Source of the DNA: Muriicola soli
GTDB lineage: Bacteria; Bacteroidota; Bacteroidia; Flavobacteriales; Flavobacteriaceae
DNA: 64,000 nucleotides
Direction: 5' to 3'
Assembly: GCF_004139715.1 (NCBI RefSeq)
Contig: NZ_CP035544.1
Span: forward strand, 1,488,001 to 1,552,000
A program made the translations under genes and the position numbers. This document shows positions 1 through 7,874 of this stretch, piece by piece. Every line of letters begins with the position of its first letter. The first letter of the stretch is position 1. A model generated the notes under the pieces. It did not search any database. It saw only the letters and a program-made list of their open reading frames with translations, and was not told the origin of the DNA.

Positions 1-818
1 CTAAAGCTTTTATTGTGTTTTTCATTTACAAAATCCGACTTCTGATCATTCCCCCTTTTTGTTAATTCCTTGGTCAACAATTGCTGGGGGAAAGATTTAC
101 GAAGTAAAATTCTGTCCTGAATGATCGTATACCTGAACAGGCCCTGGTATCCGATCCAGTAAAGTATAAAAGAGGTTGCTAGACGCAGAGGGTAGTAGGC
201 AGTCTCATTTCCGGTACTGTTAAATACAACCATGGCAATAATCCACAAAAGGAAAACCGCACTACCCAGTATGAGAAAGGCTTTTATCCATTTAATGTCA
301 TCAAAACTCAATATCTCGGAATAGAGCGAAGTTTTTTTAAAAACCAGGATGATCGCCTTACTAAAAATAATCAGGGAAAAGATCGCATTAATCACCTCCT
401 CCATGGCAGTATAGCCTTCAATAACAGAAACATCTTTTGAAGGTTCTAAATAATAGACATAAGCAATTAGTATTGTTCTGATGACTAGTTCAGCAAGCAA
501 TATCCATAAAGCCAGATTGATAAACGATTTGAGCTTTTCATCCACCTTCAGATAGTACAAGAGAAAGGAGTAAAAGCAAGGTAAGATCAGCAGGTACCAG
601 GGAACCAGCATGTGTTTTAAATAAAAAAGCCCTGTTGAATATCCGCTATCTATAAGCCAGGCCTGAAGGTTATTAAGTGAAATAAATAAAACGGTAAGGA
701 TAAGGAATAATATGGCCGGACCTATTTTCTTTTTTAATAGGAAGGTAACACCAAAGAAAATAAAACCCTGAATGGCCCCGGCAATAAGCAAGAAGTTAAT
801 AATGGCAATCCAGTTCAT
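1..818 (-). CDS. Membrane-sensor protein, probable AraC-type regulator (3' part cut off by window edge)
   Basis: Reading the minus strand from the ATG ending at 818 gives 272 open codons that run off the window edge. The product is strongly hydrophobic with about seven predicted membrane segments. It ends in a charged cytoplasmic stretch after a WIGYQGLF motif (encoded around 150). This N-terminal layout, with the WIGYxG motif at the end of the last helix, is typical of Bacteroidota membrane-anchored AraC-family regulators, whose DNA-binding HTH domain would lie beyond position 1. The HTH itself is not visible, so the regulator call is inference; the membrane protein call is secure. The next gene on the same strand lies 88 bases upstream. 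Confidence 0.65.
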   Translation of the reverse strand, partial: MNWIAIINFLLIAGAIQGFIFFGVTFLLKKKIGPAILFLILTVLFISLNNLQAWLIDSGYSTGLFYLKHMLVPWYLLILPCFYSFLLYYLKVDEKLKSFINLALWILLAELVIRTILIAYVYYLEPSKDVSVIEGYTAMEEVINAIFSLIIFSKAIILVFKKTSLYSEILSFDDIKWIKAFLILGSAVFLLWIIAMVVFNSTGNETAYYPLRLATSFILYWIGYQGLFRYTIIQDRILLRKSFPQQLLTKELTKRGNDQKSDFVNEKHNKSF

Positions 819-906
819 CAAGGGTCAGGTTGGTCGATTATAAAGATATAAAAGAATCTTTCCCCTGAGTAATATAGCGGGCTGCATTTGCTTCGCTCAG
901 GGAACC

Positions 907-2073
907 CTATATTTTTCTTCTCTTTCTTTCTTTTTTCAGCAACTCCAGTTCCCGGTTGGTCTGCCCTGCCACAGAGGTGTTTTCTTCCGCTCTTCTTATT
1001 AAATAAGGCATGACATCTCTTACAGGACCAAAAGGAAGGTACTTGGCCACATTATAGCCTTCTGCCGCCATATTAAAAGTGATATGGTCACTCATGCCGT
1101 ACAATTGCCCGAACCAAACCCTGGGATCGTCCTTTTTAATTTGGTGCTTTTCCATGAGCTGCATCAACAGATAGGTGCTTTTTTCATTATGAGTTCCCGC
1201 AAAGAGGGAAATAGAGTCCAGATGTTCCAGAATAAAAGAAATGGTCTTGTTGAAATTTTCGTCCGTTTCTTCCTTAGTCGAGCAAATTGGAGTTTTATAG
1301 CCCTTTTCTTCAGCCCTTTCATTCTCTTTCTCCATGTACGCGCCCCTGACTGCCTTAACGCCCACTTTAAAGCCTTCACTTTCCGCCCTTGTCATCAGGC
1401 CTTTCAGATAATCGAGTCGGTCCCAGCGGTACAACTGTATTGTGTTGAGTATTATCGCTTTTTTCTTATTGTATTTCTTCATCATTTTCTCTACCAGCTC
1501 GTCAGCAGCGTCCTGCATCCAACTTTCTTCGGCATCGATAAGCAAGCAGACATCCAGATCGTAGGCTTTTTTACAAGTGGCGTCGAATCGCCTAACCACC
1601 CTGCCCCATTCTTCCTCTTCTAGCTTCGTTAGCTTTTTACCCGCACTGATTTTCTCAAAGAGATAAAAACGGCCATATCCTGTTGGTTTAAAGACAGCAA
1701 AAGGAATAGCATCCTTAGCCTTTACAAAATCAAGGATATTCAGGGTTACTTCCAGGGCGTCGTCCAGCGGATCTTCTGAGTCCTTCCCTTCAACCGAGTA
1801 ATCCAGCACAGAACACACCCCCGCTTCCCATAGCTTGTCTACTGTAGGCATACAATCCTTTTCGTTGACTCCCCCGCAAAAGTGATCAAAAACCGTAGCC
1901 CTGATGAGTCCTTCCACCGGCAGATGAGACTTGATGGCGAAATTGGTCACTGCTGTGCCTATACGTACCAGAGGCTGATTGGCGATGAGCTTAAAAAGAA
2001 AGTACGCCCTTTCCAGTTCAGCATCAGTTTTTAAAGCAAAGGCAGTTTGGGTGTTTTCAAAAAGTTGTGGCAT
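907..2073 (-). CDS. Proline dehydrogenase (monofunctional PRODH)
   Basis: Oxidises L-proline to delta-1-pyrroline-5-carboxylate using FAD and passes electrons to the respiratory chain. The 388-residue protein carries the PRODH barrel motifs: LIDAEESWMQ (178-187), VKAVRGAYMEKE (239-250), GTHNEKS (293-299), GQLYGMSD (322-329) and the C-terminal substrate/FAD motif YLPFGPVRDVMPYLIRRAEEN (345-365). There is no P5C dehydrogenase domain, so this is the monofunctional form usual in Bacteroidota. A TANNTTTG element lies about 22 bases upstream of the ATG. It is divergent from aroB. Function is secure from the motifs. Confidence 0.95.
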   Translation of the reverse strand: MPQLFENTQTAFALKTDAELERAYFLFKLIANQPLVRIGTAVTNFAIKSHLPVEGLIRATVFDHFCGGVNEKDCMPTVDKLWEAGVCSVLDYSVEGKDSEDPLDDALEVTLNILDFVKAKDAIPFAVFKPTGYGRFYLFEKISAGKKLTKLEEEEWGRVVRRFDATCKKAYDLDVCLLIDAEESWMQDAADELVEKMMKKYNKKKAIILNTIQLYRWDRLDYLKGLMTRAESEGFKVGVKAVRGAYMEKENERAEEKGYKTPICSTKEETDENFNKTISFILEHLDSISLFAGTHNEKSTYLLMQLMEKHQIKKDDPRVWFGQLYGMSDHITFNMAAEGYNVAKYLPFGPVRDVMPYLIRRAEENTSVAGQTNRELELLKKERKRRKI

Positions 2074-2095
2074 TTAAGTACATTTATCAATGCAT

Positions 2096-2103
2096 CAAAT
2101 ATA
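2096..2103 (-). promoter_or_regulatory. TANNTTTG -7 element for proline dehydrogenase
   Basis: TATATTTG on the minus strand, 22 bases before the start codon, an exact match to the Bacteroidota -7 consensus. No clear -33 TTG at standard spacing was seen. Confidence 0.5.
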
Positions 2104-2181
2104 ATCACTGAAATTATATCCATATGCTAAAAAATTGGCTTTAATTTGTGTGTCTTTATACTACATTAATCCCTTTTATTT

Positions 2182-3243
2182 ATGGAATCGATACTGACCG
2201 AAACCTATTCCATTTATTTTAATGAAGCGGCCTATATGGCCCTTAATGAGCACCTTAATAAAGAAAGGTATTCTAAGATCTTTATCCTGGTTGACGAAAA
2301 TACGCATCGGGATTGCCTCCCCATTTTTCTTTCTTCCCTGGAAACAAACTCAGATGTGGAAATTATTGAAATGGAAGCGGGTGAAACGAATAAGACCGTA
2401 GAAACCTGCATTCAAATCTGGCATGCACTTTCAGAACTGGGTGGTGACAGGAGAAGCCTTATGATCAATTTAGGAGGGGGTGTAGTTACAGACCTGGGGG
2501 GCTTTGTAGCCTCTACCTTTAAGCGCGGGATCGATTTTATCAATGTACCTACCAGCCTTCTTGCCATGGTAGACGCATCCATTGGAGGAAAGACGGGTGT
2601 GGATCTAGGCGTTTTAAAAAATCAGGTGGGGGTGATCAACCAGCCACGAATGGTGTTGGTTATGGTCAGCTTTTTAAGCACCCTGGACAAGCGGCAGATG
2701 AGTAGTGGTTTTGCCGAAATGCTGAAACATGGCCTGATCACCAGTGAGGCGTATTGGAGTCAGCTCAAGGAAACCCGGCTGCAAGATCCTATGGATGGTT
2801 ATATCTACCAGTCGATCCGGATTAAAAATGAGATTGTACTACAGGATCCAAGAGAAAACAATCTTCGGAAGATTCTCAATTTTGGTCATACTTTGGGCCA
2901 TGCCATTGAATCCCATTTCTTGCAAAAAGGCGAAAAGCATGCCCTGCTGCACGGAGAAGCCATCGCTATCGGCATGATTCTGGAGGCCTATCTGTCTAGC
3001 AAACTCAGCGGGATGGGAACTCATCAGTTGGAGGATATCAAGCACACCCTTCTGGAACGTTACAAAAAAGTAAAGCTTAGTGAAGAAGATAAAAAAGGAA
3101 TCCTTTCCCTATTGATTTTTGATAAGAAGAATACGCACGGACTGGTCAATTTTGTTTTGCTGAAACGCATTGGTGATTCGGTAATTGATCAACGTGTCCC
3201 GGAACATCTTTTTATGGAAGCCTTTGCATACTACGAGGAATAG
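2182..3243 (+). CDS. aroB: 3-dehydroquinate synthase
   Basis: Second step of the shikimate pathway: NAD- and Zn-dependent cyclisation of DAHP to 3-dehydroquinate in the cytoplasm. The 353-residue protein has the NAD-binding GGGVVTDLGGFVA (98-110), the PTSLLAMVDASIGGKTGVD block (123-141) and the metal ligands E179 (GFAEMLKHG), H236 (FGHTLGH) and H257 (LLHGEA). Length and motif order are normal for AroB. It stands alone, divergent from proline dehydrogenase with about 108 bases between, so it probably has its own promoter. Confidence 0.96.
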   Translation: MESILTETYSIYFNEAAYMALNEHLNKERYSKIFILVDENTHRDCLPIFLSSLETNSDVEIIEMEAGETNKTVETCIQIWHALSELGGDRRSLMINLGGGVVTDLGGFVASTFKRGIDFINVPTSLLAMVDASIGGKTGVDLGVLKNQVGVINQPRMVLVMVSFLSTLDKRQMSSGFAEMLKHGLITSEAYWSQLKETRLQDPMDGYIYQSIRIKNEIVLQDPRENNLRKILNFGHTLGHAIESHFLQKGEKHALLHGEAIAIGMILEAYLSSKLSGMGTHQLEDIKHTLLERYKKVKLSEEDKKGILSLLIFDKKNTHGLVNFVLLKRIGDSVIDQRVPEHLFMEAFAYYEE

Positions 3244-3310
3244 GCCTTTCGCATACTAAAAATCGGCTTTTACAACTCTTTCCCTTTTCGACGATAAAAA
3301 TATTCTAGCT

Positions 3311-3318
3311 TAGGTTTG
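3311..3318 (+). promoter_or_regulatory. TANNTTTG -7 element upstream of acidic small protein
   Basis: TAGGTTTG, exact consensus, 38 bases before the ATG of the 105-residue gene. Confidence 0.4.
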
Positions 3319-3356
3319 ACTAAAGCGCTTTTCTTTAAAGCATTAATAACCAACCT

Positions 3357-3674
3357 ATGAAACGAATATTGATCGACCACAAGAAATTAAACCAAACCCT
3401 GGCTATTCTATTGGTAGAAACCTATCCGGATGGCTATGGGGACGATGATATCATCGCCTTTAAAACCCCTAAAGGAGAGTATATTGAAGCCGTGGAACTC
3501 CGAACAGAAGAAGCGCTTTACCTGGTAAAAATAAGTCAAAGCCTGTCGCATTTTATCGCCAATTTTGAGGAGAACGGGGAGATAGAAATGGAAGAGCGTG
3601 CCAAACCGATTACGGAAGAGCCTGAACTGGAACTGAATATGGAGACGGAGTTTGAGGAGGAAGAGTTCGATTAA
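3357..3674 (+). CDS. Small acidic conserved hypothetical protein
   Basis: A 105-residue soluble protein not assigned to a family. The N-terminal two thirds look like a folded alpha/beta domain (MKRILIDHKKLNQTL, then DGYGDDDIIAF). The tail from about residue 75 is almost entirely Glu/Asp and Met/Leu, ending EFEEEEFD. Such tails suggest an electrostatic partner or a flexible terminus. The ATG is preceded by a good -7 element. The stop overlaps the facing DinB-like gene by 4 bases, so the two are convergent. No function can be given. Confidence 0.7.
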   Translation: MKRILIDHKKLNQTLAILLVETYPDGYGDDDIIAFKTPKGEYIEAVELRTEEALYLVKISQSLSHFIANFEENGEIEMEERAKPITEEPELELNMETEFEEEEFD

Positions 3675-4192
3675 TCCTTCAGATAACGCTCCCGGAGAAT
3701 GTTGCGATGATGTTTCTGGTGACCGCAAATAATAAAGCCGAGGGCGGCCACACTCATATTAGAATTACTCGCTACCCCTTTACGCTTAAGAATTCCTTCT
3801 TCAAATGACTCGTATAAAGTGATCGTAGACTGCCTGATCGCCTTATACTCTTCAATAATAGATTCAATATTTCTGTTACTAGCCCCTGATTGCGGGACAT
3901 ATAAGTCCTGATCAAAACCCGGAAGAGGAGTTTTGTCCTTCCTCGCAAATCTCAATGCCCTGTATTGGAAAACCCTTTCCGTATCGAGTACATGTAACAA
4001 TACTTCCGCAACGGTCCATTTTCCTTCTGCGTATTGATAGTTGAGTTTGTCTTCAGGGATGCTTGCCAAAAACTGTGGATAATTCTTTATTTGCCTTTTC
4101 AGCGTTTCCATTAAATCAACTTCCCCAAGGGCTTCAACATAAGTCTTGTAAAAAGGATTGTATTCGTGGTCCTTAAGTTCAGATGTCTTCAT
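3671..4192 (-). CDS. DinB-family (DUF664-like) metal-binding protein
   Basis: A 173-residue four-helix-bundle protein of the DinB superfamily. It has the motif WTVAEVLLHVLDTER (59-73), with H67 as first metal ligand, and a C-terminal GHQKHH (157-162) supplying the other histidines. Family members bind a divalent metal and include thiol (bacillithiol/mycothiol) transferases and uncharacterised stress proteins. Flavobacterial copies have no known substrate. The gene is followed by convergent overlap and preceded by the Lrp-type regulator on the same strand, about 40 bases away. Confidence 0.8.
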   Translation of the reverse strand: MKTSELKDHEYNPFYKTYVEALGEVDLMETLKRQIKNYPQFLASIPEDKLNYQYAEGKWTVAEVLLHVLDTERVFQYRALRFARKDKTPLPGFDQDLYVPQSGASNRNIESIIEEYKAIRQSTITLYESFEEGILKRKGVASNSNMSVAALGFIICGHQKHHRNILRERYLKD

Positions 4193-4233
4193 ATTACGGC
4201 TAAAAAGTAAGCTGGTATTCCTTTATTCGAGGA

Positions 4234-4713
4234 TTAGAGCTCATTAAAAATAGTATGCATCAACCTTTTTTTGTCGTTGATACTCTCTTCAAGGGAAATC
4301 ATTGTTTCTGTACGGCTGATTCCTTCGATGTCATCGATCTTAAAGATGATATTCTTCGCGTGGTTGGTATCCTTTGCACGGATTTTACAAAAAATGTTGA
4401 ATTTGCCTGTGGTGATATGTGCAACAGTTACATTGGGAATTTGATTTAAACGCTCCATCACAAATTTGGTCTGATGTGTCTTTTCCAGAAAGATCCCAAC
4501 ATAAGCGATAAAGGCGTAGCCCAGTTTTACATAATCCAGAGTTAAGGAAGACCCCTGTATGATACCTGCTTCTTCCATCTTTTTTACTCTTACATGCACT
4601 GTTCCTGCAGAGATGAGAAGCTTTTTGGCTATATCCGTAAAGGGAGTCCTGGTATTGTCAATGAGCATATCCAGGATCTGGTGATCAATTTCGTCTAATT
4701 TAACTTTTCCCAT
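4234..4713 (-). CDS. Lrp/AsnC-family transcriptional regulator
   Basis: A 159-residue regulator. An N-terminal winged HTH begins KLDEIDHQILDMLIDN and continues FTDIAKKLLISAGTVHVRVKKM. It is followed by the RAM (AsnC-type) ligand-binding domain, recognisable from GYAFIAYVGIFLEK, HITTGKFNIFCKIRAKD and IEGISRTETMISLEE. I chose the ATG at 4713 (MGKVKLDE); an in-frame ATG 10 codons earlier adds non-conserved residues. Regulators of this family usually respond to amino acids. Proline dehydrogenase nearby is a possible but unproven target. Confidence 0.9.
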   Translation of the reverse strand: MGKVKLDEIDHQILDMLIDNTRTPFTDIAKKLLISAGTVHVRVKKMEEAGIIQGSSLTLDYVKLGYAFIAYVGIFLEKTHQTKFVMERLNQIPNVTVAHITTGKFNIFCKIRAKDTNHAKNIIFKIDDIEGISRTETMISLEESINDKKRLMHTIFNEL

Positions 4714-4813
4714 AATAAGAATATTTTCGGCTAAAATAATCAATTATGAAAATATATGTAATAAATATGCGCTTTTTTTGAAATATACGCAATATCAGAC
4801 CTTTTTTTAACGC

Positions 4814-5926
4814 TTATGCGTTTAAGAATAAATGTGTGATCTCCTGGTTTTTTCGCAGTCGCTCCAAATCGTTTACATCTGAACAATCAAAAGTCTTATG
4901 GCCAAAAAACCCGGCTAAATCTCCCTGCTTTTCTATATAGGGCCTGAACCGGATGCCGGCAGAAGTCAATACTTCCTGAAACAGGATTCCGGCGGAATAG
5001 GAAGGTTGTTTTTCACTCACCAGTTCATGAGCATTGTGAATTAATACATCGAAAAAGAGTTTTTCATTTTCCGGCATATCAAAATAATCACTTTCTGTTT
5101 CAGCCTGATATTCATTAAAGGCAATAGAACTTACAGCTGTCCAAAGCGCTTGAAATACATACTTCCGCGTCTGCTCCCGTTGGTAGTCGCCCTGATGGTG
5201 ACCCGCCTCAACTAATACGGTTGGTGTCCCCCTCATCTGGAAAGCGTCACCAACACAATTTGGATTAAAAGCATCGTCATAACGTCCCAGCTGTTGCGGA
5301 ATCTGCTTTTGCAACTCCTTATTCATTGTCGATATAAGCTTCATTGCTGCGAGTCGACTCGGAGTAACGTCCCTGGCAGAGTTGGCAGAAGGTGAAAGGA
5401 ATGAAAGGGTAGCCGGATTGGGAAATGGTCCTGCACTGTATATGGTTCGCTGGTCATGGAGGTTAAAACAGAAATCAGGGGAACACGCTTCGTATTCCTG
5501 CCTTAAGATTTGACTTTCGGCCTGGGACAGATTTTCAGCATCCCGGTTCAGATCTACTTTATTGGCATTTTCCCTAGTATAGGCTAAAGCTCCATCAGGA
5601 TTAAGCATCGGGATGATTACCAGAGTAATTCGGTCTAAAATTTCCTCAGATCTGTCGAACTCCAGAAAAAAAGCGTTCAGCATGTCGAGCACCGCCTTCG
5701 TTGTAGTAGATTCATTTCCGTGCATCTGTGACCACATCAGTATTTTTATTGCGCCTTTTCCCAAGGTCACTTTTTCGATAGGGATATGTTGAACAGAAGA
5801 ACCGACCTCTGCGATAGAGAACCGACTTTTGAATTTATTAAACAGGGGAAGAAGGTGATCGCGATGCAGGTAACGACCGCTCACAGAATCTACCTTAATA
5901 TCCTTATAGGCACTCTTAAAATTCAC
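4814..5926 (-). CDS. M14-family zinc carboxypeptidase
   Basis: Carboxypeptidase-A-type metallopeptidase. Numbering from the upstream ATG at 5983, zinc ligands are H88 and E91 in MHGNE and H176 in NLHDQ. The catalytic Glu is E259 in VLVEAGHH, and the specificity motif DLNRD is at 144-148. No signal peptide is visible, so it may be cytoplasmic. Start choice: the ATG at 5983 would put a TANNTTTG promoter inside the gene. The GTG at 5926 (reading MNFKSAYKD) lies 23 bases after that element, the same geometry as other genes here. Sequence before it looks unconserved. The natural substrate is unknown. Confidence 0.85.
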   Translation of the reverse strand: MNFKSAYKDIKVDSVSGRYLHRDHLLPLFNKFKSRFSIAEVGSSVQHIPIEKVTLGKGAIKILMWSQMHGNESTTTKAVLDMLNAFFLEFDRSEEILDRITLVIIPMLNPDGALAYTRENANKVDLNRDAENLSQAESQILRQEYEACSPDFCFNLHDQRTIYSAGPFPNPATLSFLSPSANSARDVTPSRLAAMKLISTMNKELQKQIPQQLGRYDDAFNPNCVGDAFQMRGTPTVLVEAGHHQGDYQREQTRKYVFQALWTAVSSIAFNEYQAETESDYFDMPENEKLFFDVLIHNAHELVSEKQPSYSAGILFQEVLTSAGIRFRPYIEKQGDLAGFFGHKTFDCSDVNDLERLRKNQEITHLFLNA

Positions 5927-5949
5927 TGTACACTTTCTCTGGGTTGCCA

Positions 5950-5957
5950 CAAAAGTA
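5950..5957 (-). promoter_or_regulatory. TANNTTTG -7 element for the M14 peptidase
   Basis: TACTTTTG on the minus strand, 23 bases before the GTG at 5926. It lies inside the longest possible reading frame and therefore favours the shorter GTG start. Confidence 0.5.
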
Positions 5958-5998
5958 AGTCCAATTTTATTTACAATTGTCATAAGAATAGTTACATT

Positions 5999-6050
5999 TG
6001 TAAACAGATTATAAGCGGATTTTCAGGTTTTTTATATACATCTGTAAACA
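5999..6050. promoter_or_regulatory. Paired TGTAAACA direct repeats, candidate operator
   Basis: TGTAAACA occurs at 5999-6006 and again at 6043-6050, 44 bases apart (about four helical turns). It lies in the AT-rich space between the divergent M14 peptidase and XRE regulator genes. The first copy also overlaps a short dyad TTACA-TT-TGTAA (5992-6003). This is a possible binding site for the adjacent XRE regulator; the assignment is inference. Confidence 0.35.
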
Positions 6051-6198
6051 AATCTTAACAAAAATATAAAAATAATATTATAATACTACATATCAGTATT
6101 TTATATTACTTTATATGATCTAATAGTTTATAGTATTTGAATTGTTTTCTTTTATATTTTAAGAAATTTTAAGCACGGGAGGGTATTAGAAGTATACA

Positions 6199-6564
6199 AT
6201 GGTAAACACGGAGGGATTTATCGCAAGACTCGAGAAGGTGCTCGACTTTTACAGTCTGTCGGCAGCCGCATTTGCCGATAAGATTGGGGTGCAACGATCC
6301 AGTATTTCTCATCTTTTGACGGGGAGAAATAAGCCGAGTCTTGAATTCGTCATGAAGGTGGTTCAGTCCTACCCCGAGGTAAATCTTTATTGGCTGCTCA
6401 ACGGAAAGGGAAATTTTCCTGCTAAAGTGAAAACAGAAAATCTTACTGTATCACAAGCCGATGAGAACCCACCAACCTCTTCTGCGAAAAAAGAAATAAA
6501 AAAAATTCTGGTACTCTACGAGGACGGCAGCTTTGAAGCCTTTGAACAATTTCCTGAAATCTGA
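6199..6564 (+). CDS. XRE-family helix-turn-helix regulator
   Basis: A 121-residue protein. The N-terminal HTH_XRE domain covers about residues 8-70 (FADKIGVQRSSISHLLTGRNKPS, then VNLYWLLNGKGNFP), a form common in flavobacteria. A variable linker follows, then a short C-terminal KKILVLYEDGSFEAFEQFP element that may mediate dimerisation. It is preceded by a very AT-rich intergenic region with repeated TGTAAACA boxes that could be its operator. Targets are unknown. The HTH call is firm. Confidence 0.88.
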   Translation: MVNTEGFIARLEKVLDFYSLSAAAFADKIGVQRSSISHLLTGRNKPSLEFVMKVVQSYPEVNLYWLLNGKGNFPAKVKTENLTVSQADENPPTSSAKKEIKKILVLYEDGSFEAFEQFPEI

Positions 6565-6609
6565 CCAATACTTCAACTCGCCAAATTCATCCAAATGGTG
6601 ATTATTCGT

Positions 6610-6617
6610 TATTTTTG
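6610..6617 (+). promoter_or_regulatory. TANNTTTG -7 element, almost touching the lipoprotein start
   Basis: TATTTTTG ends only 5 bases before the ATG at 6623. Transcription starting at the usual distance would give a leaderless or nearly leaderless message. Confidence 0.45.
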
Positions 6618-6622
6618 TGGGC

Positions 6623-7000
6623 ATGAAAAACACAAGGTATTTATTGTTGCTCATACTCATAGCCTGTTCGGCTTGTTATAATCCTCCACGAGATTGTACA
6701 GCATATAAGGAAGGTACCTTCCGCTTTACCGCCATCATCGACGGGGAAGAAAAAACTACGACCTTTGAGAGGTCAAAAGATCAGGAAATTGATTACTTTG
6801 AGGGCAAAGCAGACACATCCTCCATTCGGTGGATCAATGACTGCGAATACATCGTAAAGAAAATTAGGCCAAGGGATGCCGCTGAGGAAAAATCGATCCA
6901 CATGAAAATCCTGACAACAACTGACAGTTCCTATACCTTTGAATACGGCCTGGTAGGCAGCGCTAATAAGTCGAAAGGAATTGCCTACAAAGTAAACTGA
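6623..7000 (+). CDS. Small lipoprotein of the parC-linked family (often mislabelled topoisomerase IV)
   Basis: A 125-residue lipoprotein with signal MKNTRYLLLLILIACSAC; a lipobox cysteine lies in the CSAC region. The mature part carries GTFRFTAIIDGEEKTTTFERS, then SIRWINDCEYIVKK and HMKILTTTDSSYTFEYGLVG, motifs I recognise from a Bacteroidota family. That family is frequently labelled 'DNA topoisomerase IV' only because it sits near parC, as here. It has no topoisomerase features. I chose ATG 6623 over the GTG two codons earlier. It ends 2 bases before the terC-like gene, so the two are probably co-transcribed. Confidence 0.8.
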   Translation: MKNTRYLLLLILIACSACYNPPRDCTAYKEGTFRFTAIIDGEEKTTTFERSKDQEIDYFEGKADTSSIRWINDCEYIVKKIRPRDAAEEKSIHMKILTTTDSSYTFEYGLVGSANKSKGIAYKVN

Positions 7001-7002
7001 AC

Positions 7003-7830
7003 ATGTTCGACATTCTCACTAGTCCGGATGCCTGGGTTGCCTTACTCACCCTGACCTTCCTTGAGATCATCCTCGGAATTGACAATATTGTTTTTATTTC
7101 TATCGCCGCCAATAAACTCCCCGAACAAGAACAGAAAAAAGCTACGTTCTGGGGCCTGGTCCTGGCCATGGTTCAGCGAATTCTCCTGCTTTTTGCCGTT
7201 TCCCTGCTCATTGGCCTAAAAAAACCTTTTTACTATGTTGAAAGCTCGTGGTTTACAGCAGGTATAAGCGGGCAGGCGCTTATTTTGTTGTTGGGCGGAC
7301 TCTTTCTGCTCTATAAAAGTACTTCTGAAATTCACGAAAAAGTTGAATTACCTGAGCATGATGAGGAAGAACTCAAATCGAAAAATCTCGTTACGCTGCC
7401 CAAAGCATTATTTCAAATCCTGATCATCGATTTTATCTTTTCCATAGACTCTATCCTGACGGCGGTGGGAATGACGAACGGAATTGGTGACCATCCCAAC
7501 GACGCCTTAATCCTGATGATTATTGCCGTTGTCATTTCCATTATTATTATGATTGTTTTTGCCAACGCAATACGGGTTTTTATCAACAAGCATCCCTCTA
7601 TGCAGCTGCTTGCACTTTCTTTCCTCATTCTGATTGGTTTTATGCTGATCGCGGAAGCCGCACACCTGAGTCACGCCAGTTTCTTTGGTTCTGAAGTTGG
7701 AACGATCCCAAAAGGTTACCTTTACTTCGCCATCTCTTTCTCCCTGCTGGTGGAATTCCTGAATATGAAATACAGAAAAAAGGAGGAGATCATAGATGAT
7801 ATGGAAGAAGAGGAAGAATCAGCCAAATAA
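7003..7830 (+). CDS. TerC-family integral membrane protein
   Basis: A 275-residue inner-membrane protein with about seven to eight membrane segments. It shows the TerC signatures FLEIILGIDNIVFISI (19-34, acidic residues within the membrane) and IDFIFSIDSILTAVGMT further on. The family is linked to metal (manganese) export and tellurite-associated phenotypes. The specific substrate here is unknown. It follows the small lipoprotein directly and faces parC, with 44 bases between the stops. The C-terminus is Glu-rich and probably cytoplasmic. Confidence 0.92.
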   Translation: MFDILTSPDAWVALLTLTFLEIILGIDNIVFISIAANKLPEQEQKKATFWGLVLAMVQRILLLFAVSLLIGLKKPFYYVESSWFTAGISGQALILLLGGLFLLYKSTSEIHEKVELPEHDEEELKSKNLVTLPKALFQILIIDFIFSIDSILTAVGMTNGIGDHPNDALILMIIAVVISIIIMIVFANAIRVFINKHPSMQLLALSFLILIGFMLIAEAAHLSHASFFGSEVGTIPKGYLYFAISFSLLVEFLNMKYRKKEEIIDDMEEEEESAK

Positions 7831-7874
7831 GGTATTACGGGAATCTTTATTTAAGGTTGTGCCCGTCTAGAAAA

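Noticed and set aside
1084-1623. 179-residue plus-strand ORF within proline dehydrogenase
   Set aside because: Exact antisense of a strongly conserved gene, with no domain and no promoter; a shadow.
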